From positions 405,612 through 426,166 of the forward strand of contig JBNGIO010006279.1 in NCBI GenBank assembly GCA_049999805.1: 20,555 nucleotides of DNA. The letters are read 5' to 3'. The position numbers were made by a program, and so were the translations under genes. Numbering within the stretch: position 1 is the stretch's first letter; every line of letters starts with the position of its first letter. A model generated the notes under the pieces. The model saw nothing but the letters and a program-made list of their open reading frames with translations. It ran no database searches and was not told the DNA's origin. Source of the stretch: Folioceros fuciformis (taxonomy: Eukaryota; Anthocerotophyta; Anthocerotopsida; Anthocerotales). This document shows positions 9,303 to 17,279 of this stretch, piece after piece.

Positions 9303-10137
9303 CTGTTTCATGCTTCTTATCCACAGAAAAGACCTCCGCCCCAGATCTAAAGTAGACAGTTCAACAAAGTGAGTGCCACCAATAGAATTACATCACAGAT
9401 ATCACAAATTGAACGCGTCCAAGCAGGGATCCAAAAGCGAGAGACTATCTGGACCGCACTAAGTTCATCTATAGTAAAAATAGCCACACAGATCTGTGAT
9501 CTAAGCCAGCAGGATTGTACGTGAACATGAAAGGAGAAGAAGATACAGACCTCTTGAAAGAAACACAACAGCTAAGAGCTCAGCACAGGCACTTCAAAAC
9601 ATCGCCAAACAAAGAATACAGCCTTAACTCCACATAAGTCCACAATCAAGCCACTGGTACAACATCCAGAGCGTCACACTTAATTGATGGCCGCAAAAAC
9701 ACCTCTCTTCAGGGAAAAACCACAGCTCTTCAAAGAAGGCACCCAGACCCGTCGGCACATGCACCACGCACAAGAGGGCCCGCAAGAAGAGTGGCAGCAA
9801 AGCAAGGAGTCCAGAAACAAGGAAAAAAATCCCACTCCTTCACAAAATCGACCACGCTGGGATGTGCATCAAGCTCCGCCTCCCGCGTGCCGCTGAGTCA
9901 CTCTAGCATCACTAAAACAAGAGTTCCCAGGGCGCAGAAAGAAGCAAACCCGGGCATGCAGCATATCAAAAGGAATCTTATGGCAGCGCGAGCTCGACAG
10001 GCTGTGCTAGGGCGGCGGACGGCGAGCGCACAGGCTGCAGCGGCTTCGCAGCGAGAGCCAGCACACGACAGACGGACCAACCGTCTCCCCTCCTCCGGCC
10101 TTCAACTCCAGGGTGGGGCGCGGGCTTCGTTCGTGTG

Positions 10138-10145
10138 CCACGTGG
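10138..10145. promoter_or_regulatory. G-box palindrome CCACGTGG
   Basis: A perfect 8-bp palindrome with the CACGTG core bound by plant bZIP and bHLH factors. It lies in the GC-richer part of the intergenic region, about 1.05 kb upstream of the ATP-grasp-like start codon. A single site can be chance. Confidence 0.35.
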
Positions 10146-10397
10146 CGAAATGAGCATATTCTCCCTGGATGAACGCCAGACAGGCATGTCACGATCCAGG
10201 GACAACGTCACCATACGGATATTGGTCCGAATATGACAATGCGACGCGGATATGTCGTAAACGCGAAACTCGAACAGATGTGTCTTTCACAAATACCGGC
10301 TTCCTCCTCCCAGTTTTCAATCACTGCTGACTGTCAGGAATTAGTAACTGGATAGGTCCAGACGGGACGCTGCGACTGGTGCTGGTCAATCCTATCA

Positions 10398-12380
10398 CTA
10401 CGGAAACTGGATGGAGCTGCAGCAGTGGTAGTAACCGTTGTCATCGTAGGCGAACCGTTGAGACAGATGGGCTTCGGTGATGACGTATCTACCCCACTCT
10501 TTGGCCCCGTACTGCTCGATTATTGACCTGGCATCGAAGGGCTTGCGCTTCCGAGACTGGCCACGCCTTCCTCTGCCAAAGCAGACACCCTCTTGTCATT
10601 GTCGGCTGAGAATATCAGGATAACAAGTAACCGTGACAGCTGAAGAGGGCAGGATGGTACAAGGCACAAGTGGAGAGGAGATATTCACCTTTTGCGGTGG
10701 CTCGTGTTCATCAGCGTTGCGTGCAGCTGTAGGAAGAGGACAGAGTCACGAGATTGGGCGCTGCGAAGAATCCACGAAAGCCAGAAATGCCTGTACTAAC
10801 CTTCAAGGGTTGGTCCTTATCACGGTCCATGACGAGCCCGGCTTGCGTAAACGCATCGATCAGAACCTCTGGTTGTTATGGTTCAGGAACCCAAACAAGG
10901 ACATGAGCAATGAGAATGTGAACGATGAGTATGGCTGACAATCACAGGATACTGCATGCTGCCATGAGCCGGTTTTCCTGGCCTGGTTCTTGGACCTTGG
11001 CGTACAAAACATGAGCCTTGGCAAGATTCGACCTCATGCAGTCCTGACACGCCACGAGTGCAGGTTAGTGAAGATTTCACCCATAGTTCTCTTCAGCAAC
11101 TTGGTGTAGAGCTGGATGCAGAATAGATGAGTAGCCGCAGTATAGGTGCAAGGGTCTTACCACACCATTTAGGTCTATCTCAACTGCTCGACTGTCCAGC
11201 GCAAGAAGAACCGGCACACGAATTTTCTGGGATGCAATATGTTACGAACAAGAGAGGACAATGCTCAGTTCATTTAAAGTAGTACAAAATCACCCTTCAG
11301 CAACTTGGGACCGGAAACGGACTCCTGACGGTTAACTTGCCTGCAAGACGTCTATCGCAGTCTGGATCCGATCTCCATTCCATAGCTTCAACATCAGCAC
11401 AGTAAGGTGAAATGTTTTCGCGTTGACAAATATGGACTTGTCTATACCTAGATATGCTCATACCACAAAATGCTCGTTATTGTCTCACAGTCTCGTAAGC
11501 AAGACTTGATGGTGCTTTGCAGGGAAGCAACATGACCAATACCTTCCCCTGCTTTCCTGGGGTTCACAGCAGTGGACATGGTCTCACCCTCTTCATCGTC
11601 GGAGACCTCCTCGACATTGTCCTCGCCACCGTTGACTGTGCTAAGGACTGTTTCTTCAAACCTGACAATTTCGTCGACCAGAGATCCATGTAGTGCAAGC
11701 GGCAACGAAATGAAATGTGTGTACTGATAATTTGGGCTTCTGACAGCCTGGAAAACGCAGCACAACATATTCCTGGATACTCCGTCTGTCAAGACATGGT
11801 CTCAGCACATGAAGAAAGAACCGGCTTACCTGTTCCACGACTTCATCTATGGCTTTCATAGCCTTACTGACTGCCTCCTGAGTTGGGCCCTTAACAACTG
11901 TGTCGAAGGAGGAAAAAAACAAAAGGAAGAGAAAGCAGAGCTTTCCAATCAGTTACTGCATAGCATTTACCCTAAACTGAAAAGTCTGATCATTTAAGAC
12001 GGGTTAAGTCCATCTCAGAAGATGGGGCTTACTGATGACTGAGTTGAACTTTCCTGCAGTCCACTTCGAGGGAATGTTCAGCTCTGCAGCACTGTCACTC
12101 TCAATCTTAGCCTTGGTTGTTCCCCCTGTTCCAACAATGTACTTCAGAAGACTTGTATCGACCTGCAACGAAGGTCTGACAGTATGAATTTGATCGCTTT
12201 TCTCATTGCTGGTGACTGTTTTTTGGCGGCCACACTCCTGGTGAATGGGTGTCGGCGTGAGCGAAGGACAGAAACAAACTTGCCCTTCTTACGACACAGA
12301 CCACCGACCTGATAAGAAGCTACGTGCTCCTGTGCCTTCTCCGTTCCTGCTGCAGGAGCTGCTGTCACATCTACGTCCAT
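10398..12380 (-). CDS. ASCC1: ASCC1-type protein: KH domain plus AKAP7/2H phosphoesterase domain
   Basis: Ten coding exons on the minus strand: 12380-12309, 12162-12033, 11897-11830, 11747-11543, 11447-11341, 11226-11161, 11043-10953, 10868-10801, 10726-10689 and 10572-10398. Phases join without conflict to 339 residues. Residues about 22-90 are a KH domain with the helix-loop YIVGTGGTTKAKIE. Then comes YTHFISLPL and, in the 2H phosphoesterase fold, both H-x-T signatures: FHLTVLML in exon 5 and LHATLMN in exon 9. The tail GRYVITEAHLSQRFAYDDNGYYHCC matches the family end. Animal ASCC1 belongs to the activating signal cointegrator complex (ribosome and alkylation-damage responses); plant copies are annotated as eukaryotic LigT-like KH proteins and are little studied. 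An acidic insert (EEVSDDEEGE) follows the first strand. Intron 5 has a GC donor. The N-terminus is uncertain: the frame stays open to an acceptor at 12403, so an upstream exon may extend it. Confidence 0.88.
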
Positions 12381-13126
12381 CAGACTTCGAGAGCCAGTTT
12401 TGTCTGCGCGAGGAACAAAACTCTCTTTATTGAAAAATTAAAACAATCATGGTCACGACACAACATGACCCTGTCCTCCCATACGCATGCAGTCGAATAA
12501 AACTGCGGATGACACTAGGTAGAAGAAAAAACTGTGCCTTCCATCGACATGGACACCAATTGATTTTGCTGGCTTGTGGGTCCGATTTGCGAACTACTGG
12601 CGGCCACCTGCACGGTAGTGGAGTACTGCCGAGAGGCCCCCTGCCCTCTGGGCTGGGCGGACACTGCAAACCTCAGATGGGGATCCATACAAGATTTTGA
12701 ACAGAACAAAGGCAACTCGAACGTAACAATCTTCACAGGCCTAGTGTGCACCAAGGACCTCTGGAGAAGGCCATGTGCACCATCAACATATTCGAAAAGT
12801 ATGATGGAACTGTGAAAATGAAGGTTGTTGCCGTACAATCACAATAGTTTTATCTCACTTTCACCCTTTCTGGTGCTGACACATCCTTGAGAGCAGAACA
12901 AATTCTTCGCAGAACTGTCCCTCCGCTGGCCACAAAAAGCAAGCACAGAGTCAACAGACCTCCACAGAGTATGGAGGCCAAACGTGACCAGCATCTGACT
13001 GCTCAGTCAATTGTGCAATCACGTGCTAATCTTCCACACTCTTCCCCTTCACCACGTCCAGCAAACACAAAACAAGACTGTGCAGCACTCGTGTTCTCAA
13101 GATGCAACACACGACACGGTCTTGCT
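12381..13126. other. Spacer between PDRG1 and ASCC1 (both minus strand)
   Basis: This stretch should hold the PDRG1 3' UTR and the ASCC1 promoter or leader. On the minus strand two open segments bounded by possible splice sites (12925-12859 and about 12826-12520) could be leader or coding exons of either gene; neither is recognisable as a family. Confidence 0.45.
12426..12431 (-). terminator. AATAAA on the minus strand between PDRG1 and ASCC1
   Basis: AATAAA in TTTTCAATAAAGAG lies about 700 bp after the PDRG1 stop and 46 bp before the ASCC1 start codon. It could end a long PDRG1 3' UTR, or it could be chance within the ASCC1 leader. Confidence 0.35.
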
Positions 13127-13615
13127 TCATCGTCCAGTGTCTCTCAACGTGACTAGGGACTTCATCAAGCTCGGGCCAATCTTGTCAGCAATGGCTCCTT
13201 TGTCAGACAGCAAGAGAGCTTTCTCCTTCACCGCACTTTCCAGTCCCTTCATGGAGCTCTCCAGTTTCTTCTCCTCCTGCTCGAGAAGGCTGTGAACCTG
13301 GTGAAACGGGAGGCGGACGAACATGTCCAATCCTTCAAACATCATCCAAGTGCGGGTGGAGCCATCATAGGTGCCACAAACAGCACAGCCTTGTCCACCA
13401 GCTGCCCTAGCACCACCCCCCGCACTCTGCAGCGGCGGAACGCTGCTGGTCGTGGTGCGAGCCTGTCTCCGCATCGCAGTTAAGGACTCCCTGATCCTGT
13501 TCCGTGCCACATCACAATCAAGCATGTCGCGGCGGGCTAGCAAAAGCCTCTCTGCTTCCGTCTCCACTGCCACAATTTCTTTCTGAAGCTTCTCCGCAGC
13601 GTCAGCCAGAGCCAT
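13127..13615 (-). CDS. PDRG1: PDRG1-type prefoldin-like subunit
   Basis: An intronless frame of 162 residues. The layout is that of a beta-type prefoldin: helix 1 (about 5-52, LQKEIVAVETEAERLLLARR then DMLDCDVARNRIRESLTAMR), a Gly/Ala-rich linker (53-78), a beta-hairpin (about 89-103, MMFEGLDMFVRLP), helix 2 (about 104-135, SLLEQEEKKLESSMKGLESAVKEK) and a short end MKSLVTLRDTGR. The helix 1 pattern (D-x-D-x-x-R-N-x-x-R-E-x-L) and hairpin-plus-P match p53 and DNA damage-regulated protein 1, a subunit of the prefoldin-like module of the R2TP/PAQosome assembly machine (from family knowledge). A CAVC pair (77-80) sits where the animal protein has one Cys. The ATG at 13615 has strong context (GCGGCCATGG); upstream the frame has no ATG. 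The gene is followed on the same strand by ASCC1, 746 bp further on. Confidence 0.75.
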   Translation of the reverse strand: MALADAAEKLQKEIVAVETEAERLLLARRDMLDCDVARNRIRESLTAMRRQARTTTSSVPPLQSAGGGARAAGGQGCAVCGTYDGSTRTWMMFEGLDMFVRLPFHQVHSLLEQEEKKLESSMKGLESAVKEKALLLSDKGAIADKIGPSLMKSLVTLRDTGR

Positions 13616-14428
13616 GGCCGCTCCAAACTCGGCTTCGCACCAAAAGTCTGGCGGCCACAAATCGCACAATCCCTACCACCTCACCCCACGTTGCAAGCCA
13701 CTCCAAGAGCATTCAGCCTGGGATAGTTCTTACCGCTGCTGGGGAAACGCCGAGACACACCTCATTCGCAAGCTGCGGACTTCCTCCGCGCTCCCCACGT
13801 TCACGTCCCAAGTGTTGTGAACGAAGCATCCAGCGGGAGGCGTCCGGCTGACCGGCACAACAAACAACCGACGACGGGACGAACCGGTATTGTTTAGTGA
13901 TCGGTCTTGTTCACCGTTTTGTACTGGTTGCCACTGCCGGCTTTCCTCAACTTGAGGTCTCGGGTCAAAAGGGAGCCTGTAAACGTGAGCAGAGACATCT
14001 GTACATATTTGTATCGTGATTAATATGTATGTGCTTTTGGGGTATGCCCGATAGTCTCCTTCCATGCTTTCTTTTCTCAATACGTACAACCTACCACGAC
14101 AAGATGTCGGGAGATGACGGCAGGGTTTACCGGGCTGCGGGGGCTTGCTATATGGAATACCGATACGGATAGTGGCTGGACACACATTTTTTTTTTCTAA
14201 TACGTATATCAAATATATCTCTAAATCTAGTATAGATACCCATATAATACATAGCCATGTCATGGGGCCCACCTCAGTATGGTATACCATAATTTTTTTT
14301 TTTATGCATCAAGGTTATGGATCGATAGGGACACATAAGGTTTTTTTTAGGGTTTATGCACGACATCCAAATGTTTTTAAGCACACGGTATACACAGGAA
14401 AAAACAATCGCCATCCTTCCATCACCAA
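13616..14428. other. Upstream region of PDRG1, no gene recognised
   Basis: The proximal part (13616-13850) is balanced in composition; beyond about 14000 it becomes AT-rich with poly-T runs (near 14187 and 14293). A perfect 14-bp palindrome, TATGGTATACCATA, is at 14278-14291. A minus-strand frame of 186 codons (14290-13730) has no family feature and crosses AT-rich DNA. Confidence 0.5.
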
Positions 14429-14441
14429 GGGTTTAGGGTTT
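14429..14441 (+). promoter_or_regulatory. Short telomere-like motif (telo-box)
   Basis: GGGTTTAGGGTTT is nearly two units of the plant telomere repeat, a motif common in plant promoters of growth-related genes. TTTTTTAGGGTTTATG at 14343-14358 is a single weaker copy. It stands about 0.8 kb upstream of PDRG1, so a promoter role is uncertain. Confidence 0.4.
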
Positions 14442-14460
14442 GATGTCCTGATGTTAACTG

Positions 14461-14640
14461 ATCACCCACCCTTAGACGCGTGACGAGCCTGCTAGCCTCT
14501 GCTTCCTTCCCTCTAGCCCGCCCGAAGGGTTTGAAGGTGTCATGAAACTAATCACCCACCCTTCGACGCGTGAAGAGGCTGCTAGCCTTCGCTTCCTTCC
14601 CCCTTGCCCGCCCGAAGTGTTTGAAAGTGGCATGAAATGG
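14461..14640. repeat. 90-bp tandem duplication
   Basis: ATCACCCACCCTT starts at 14461 and again at 14551. Both copies run through GACGCGTGA, GCTGCTAGCC, CTTCCTTCCC, GCCCGCCCGAAG and end with CATGAAA. Two full copies with scattered substitutions. Confidence 0.88.
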
Positions 14641-14833
14641 GCTGTTGGGTTCGTGCCCGCCACCATTGCGACATTAGGCAATTGGGATTCGACATGCTTG
14701 CAGATGGAATGAAAATCTTAATAAGTGATACTCGCTCAGTACAAGGGAACACATGTTTGCTCCTATCACACCACAATTGGCCTCACAAATGTCAAGTTCA
14801 TCATAAGCCTATTGCAGCTTCTGCCTCTAGGTA

Positions 14834-14864
14834 GGGCTTGAACAAGACCCAGGGTTCAAGGCCC
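14834..14864. repeat. Short inverted repeat (hairpin)
   Basis: GGGCTTGAAC (14834-14843) pairs with GTTCAAGGCCC (14854-14864) with one bulge, leaving a 10-base loop. The GGTTCAAG string resembles a tRNA T-arm, but no other tRNA part is present. Confidence 0.5.
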
Positions 14865-14937
14865 TTTCAACTTGTGGCATGAGGCAAACAAGTCATTGAA
14901 GGCATGAGCCTGACAAGTCATTGAAGGTATGAGGCAA

Positions 14938-15006
14938 ACAAGTCACATCGCACGGCTACTACAAGTCACATCGCACGGCTACTACAAGTTACATCGCACG
15001 GCTACT
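14938..15006. repeat. 23-bp tandem repeat, three copies
   Basis: The unit ACAAGTCACATCGCACGGCT plus ACT occurs at 14938, 14961 and 14984, differing by one base in the third copy. A related but longer unit (GTCATTGAAGG...ATGAG) repeats just upstream at 14892-14936. Confidence 0.93.
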
Positions 15007-15024
15007 ATAATAACCGATGAAGAA

Positions 15025-15230
15025 GCACAGTCACGGCCACAAGCCACTTACTTTGCGAACAAATACATCATAAGCTTTGACATTACAGGAGCATAGTCGC
15101 AGCCACAAGACACTTAGTCTGGAAACAAATACATCATAAGCTTTGATATCAGAGGACCATAGTCGCGGCCACTAGCCACTCAGTTTGGAAACAAGTGACA
15201 TCATAAGCTTTGACATCAGAGGACAATCTT
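15025..15230. repeat. 66-67-bp tandem repeat, three copies
   Basis: CATCATAAGCTTTGA(C/T)AT recurs at 15066, 15132 and 15199. Each copy also has CATAGTCGC(A/G)GCCAC-like sequence, a CACTTAGT/CACTCAGT block and GGAAACAA. Copies are moderately diverged. Confidence 0.88.
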
Positions 15231-15301
15231 CGACTCCCTAAGCACATGTCAAAAACATTGCAAAACCCATGGCACACTTCAACGAACATTGTAAGGTTTC
15301 T

Positions 15302-15497
15302 CACCAACTCCATCAATGGTCTTCTTAGATCCCTTACCTGCACAACCTGTCACCAACTCCATTAATGGTCTTCTCAGATCCCCTGCCTACACAACCTATC
15401 ACCAACTCCATCAATGGTCTTGTCAGATCCCTTGCCTGCACAACCTGTCACCAACTCCATCAATGGTCTTCTCAGATCCCTTGCTTGCACAATCTGC
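15302..15497. repeat. 49-bp tandem repeat, four copies
   Basis: CACCAACTCCATCAATGGTC starts at 15302, 15351, 15400 and 15449, an exact 49-bp period. Each unit continues with TTCTCAGATCCCTTGCCTGC and ends in ACAACCTGT. Only a few substitutions separate the copies. Confidence 0.93.
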
Positions 15498-15756
15498 ATA
15501 GCCAATTCAATTAATATTGTCCTTCACAAATTCCACATGGCCATACGCAAGACACAATATAACGAATATTGCTGAGCACCATCAGGGTTATGTGCATCAC
15601 AGGGACATAAGGAAGGAGAAGGCGCCCTGCATGTGTGCTAAGCCTACCACCCTTCGCCTCCTTCCTCCCAACCCCAAGGCTTCGAAGGCGAGGCGTCAAA
15701 CCACGTCGGGCCCAGGGTAGCCGGCGTCGCAGGACAGTCGACGCCACAAAGGAGGA

Positions 15757-16263
15757 ATGCTATCGCGGGGTTCCGAACGCTGCGAGGCAGTAAGAATAGT
15801 GCATTCGACCGTGGCAAGAACGAAAGTGCTGATTGCCGAGATTGTGGACAGACTCGTGCGATTGTGTATCTTCCAGACGAATATAAACATAGACATCTGT
15901 CCTTCCCATGCAGAGGAGGAGAATGTGTTTTGTGTGGACTGCAACAATGACAAAATCATTTGTCGGCGTTGTTTTACACTACAGCACGGTCATTGCAGGT
16001 ACATAGATGTACAATATCTCTTTCCGAAAGGCTTCAGAGTAGAAACTTCGATGTTAGAATAGTTGGGAATCGATAGCTTACGTCTCAACGTAAAAGATGC
16101 CCACCGCCATGAATAGAAGAAATACACCTTACTTCGCAAGCCTTTGCTACCGGTTAGGATTACGAAGCTTTGTCCAAGGTGTCTCCGATGTAGATGCAAC
16201 CTTGGGTAAACTGAGAGACAAATGTGTTCTTTGGCTTGTGGTTTGGAATTGCAAGATCCTTAA
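15757..16263 (+). pseudogene. PLATZ/B-box-like zinc-finger gene, first part, with three internal stops
   Basis: From ATG 15757 the frame runs 101 codons and holds a zinc-binding pattern: Cys48-x2-His51-x7-Cys59-x2-Cys62-x6-Cys69-x2-Cys72-x4-His77-x-His79-Cys80 (ICPSH, NVFCVDC, IICRRC, LQHGHC). This suits the B-box-related fold at the N-terminus of plant PLATZ factors, which bind A/T-rich DNA; N-x-FC-x-DC is typical. The same frame then resembles later PLATZ sequence: FRVETSMLE, KKYTLLRKP, and CPRCLRCRC...MCSLAC, like the family's C-x2-C ... CS(L/I)xC end. It is broken by TAG at 16060, TAG at 16114 and TAA at 16207, where the second copy reads Gln, Arg and Gln. The last stop, TAA at 16261, is shared with the intact copy and is probably the native end. 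A donor-like CAG|GTACAT at about 15998 leaves room for a spliced form that skips this copy. Other TRIM-like B-box proteins are less likely in a plant. Confidence 0.5.
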
Positions 16264-16640
16264 CGAACTACCTAGAATCTGGCGAGTGCGATGCGTCAAG
16301 AACCCTGCGCGTAGCGGGGCTACCCGCCCACGCTGCTCAAGGTGCCGACCTCGCAATGGAAACTACGACGTTAGAACAACTGGGAATTGGCACGTTATAT
16401 CTCAACGTAAAAGATGATCACCGCCATGAACGGAAGAAATACACCTTACTTCGCAAGCCTTTGCTGCCGGTCAAGATTACGAAGCTTTGTCCAAGGTGTC
16501 TCCAATGTAGATGCAACCTTGGCCAAACTGAGAGACAAATGTGTTCTTTGGCTTGTTGTTCGGAATTGCAAGATCATTAACGAACTACCTAAGATCTGGC
16601 GAGTGCGATGCGTCAAGAACCCTGCGCGTAGCACGGAGCA
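16040..16640. repeat. 317-bp tandem duplication, about 1.9 copies
   Basis: GAAACT(T/A)CGA(T/C)GTTAGAA starts the copies at about 16041 and 16358. TCTCAACGTAAAAGATG recurs at 16083 and 16400, and GGCGAGTGCGATGCGTCAAG near both 3' ends. Similarity is high throughout, with scattered substitutions, so the event is not very old. Confidence 0.93.
16357..16580 (+). pseudogene. Second, uninterrupted copy of the PLATZ-like C-terminal half
   Basis: This repeats the 3' half of the preceding gene in tandem (317-bp offset). The frame starting at ATG 16363 (METTTLEQLGIG) stays open through KKYTLLRKP, LCPRCLQCRC and MCSLACC to TAA at 16578. It lacks the N-terminal zinc finger, so alone it is not a full gene. 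It could be joined to the finger exon only by splicing over the broken copy, which I cannot show. Confidence 0.5.
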
Positions 16641-16990
16641 CTCACCCGCACCGCGTAGGGTGCCGGCCTCAACGCGAGGCACTTGCGAGGGCGACGCAAC
16701 GCTGTGCGGGACGCGGTGCACCCGAGAGGGCACCACCGTGCCGCGCGGGGTGATTGCCCTAACGCGGGGCGCGGGGAGCCACTCTAAAGCGCGGGACCTG
16801 CGAGGGCACTGCCGCGTGCAGTGCCACTCTGCAACGTAGGGCACTCGCCCACACTATGCGAGCGCCAGACCGGGTTCTGCGCCGCAGGCACGGGGCGGAT
16901 AGGCCTCGCTGCAAAGGGCGCGGTGCGAGGGCCACACCGGGGGGACGGTAGGGGGACGGCAGCCCCGCTGCGCTAGGCACAGGAAGGCGG
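16640..16990. other. GC-rich low-complexity block
   Basis: A GC-rich stretch full of degenerate GCG, GAGGGC and CACTCGC-like words (for example GCGAGGGC, GCGCGGGG, GAGGGCACTGCC), sharply different from its neighbours. Several frames are open only because GC-rich DNA has few stops. No protein family is recognised. From 16990 to 17279 composition returns to normal and I see nothing until the PPR frame begins. Confidence 0.6.
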
Positions 16991-17279
16991 TCGCAGCGAG
17001 GCATTAGCCATAGGAGGGTGCTAGGCCATCTGAACCCTGGTGCTTGGATCATAGTGATGGAGATACTAGGTGGCTGCAGTGCAGACTGCGAGGTTTCCAA
17101 CTTTCGTTTACCAATCGAGTAGGTTAGCAGTATGTTGTGAATGTAAATCGATGACAAGGGTTTTCGAGTCCAGAACGAATCCGCACCTACTGTTGTGCCC
17201 TTGTGTCTTAAGATATTGGCCATTACATTGGTTCCTTCTTCCTGCCATCACAACTACATCCTTGGGAATATTGTATTAA

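Larger units (their letters stand above)
9088..10397. other. Intergenic region, no gene recognised
   Basis: Both flanking genes are on the minus strand, so this 1.3 kb should hold the promoter and leader of the ATP-grasp-like gene and the 3' end of the ASCC1-type gene. Composition is even, with a GC-richer part at 9980-10150. Plus-strand frames at 9684-9896 and 9791-10153 are low-complexity and show no family feature. Confidence 0.55.

Noticed and set aside
13730-14290. Minus-strand frame of 186 codons upstream of PDRG1
   Set aside because: No family feature, crosses AT-rich poly-T DNA, and composition changes along it; likely chance.
14834-14864. Possible tRNA, from GGTTCAAG next to a hairpin
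   Set aside because: No acceptor stem, D-arm or anticodon arm can be placed around it.
14938-15497. CRISPR-like array
   Set aside because: The units are back to back with no unique spacers of constant length, and the setting is a plant nuclear genome.
16060-16209. Reading the three stops of the zinc-finger gene as codons repaired by U-to-C RNA editing
   Set aside because: U-to-C repair of stops is known for organelle transcripts, not nuclear ones; one of the three also differs from the intact copy by more than a T-to-C change.
16414-16839. Alternative frame in the duplicated block (FVQGVSNVDATLAKLRDKC)
   Set aside because: It is open in both copies, but the other frame has the Cys-rich PLATZ-like end and joins the finger frame in the first copy; this one runs on into the GC-rich low-complexity block.
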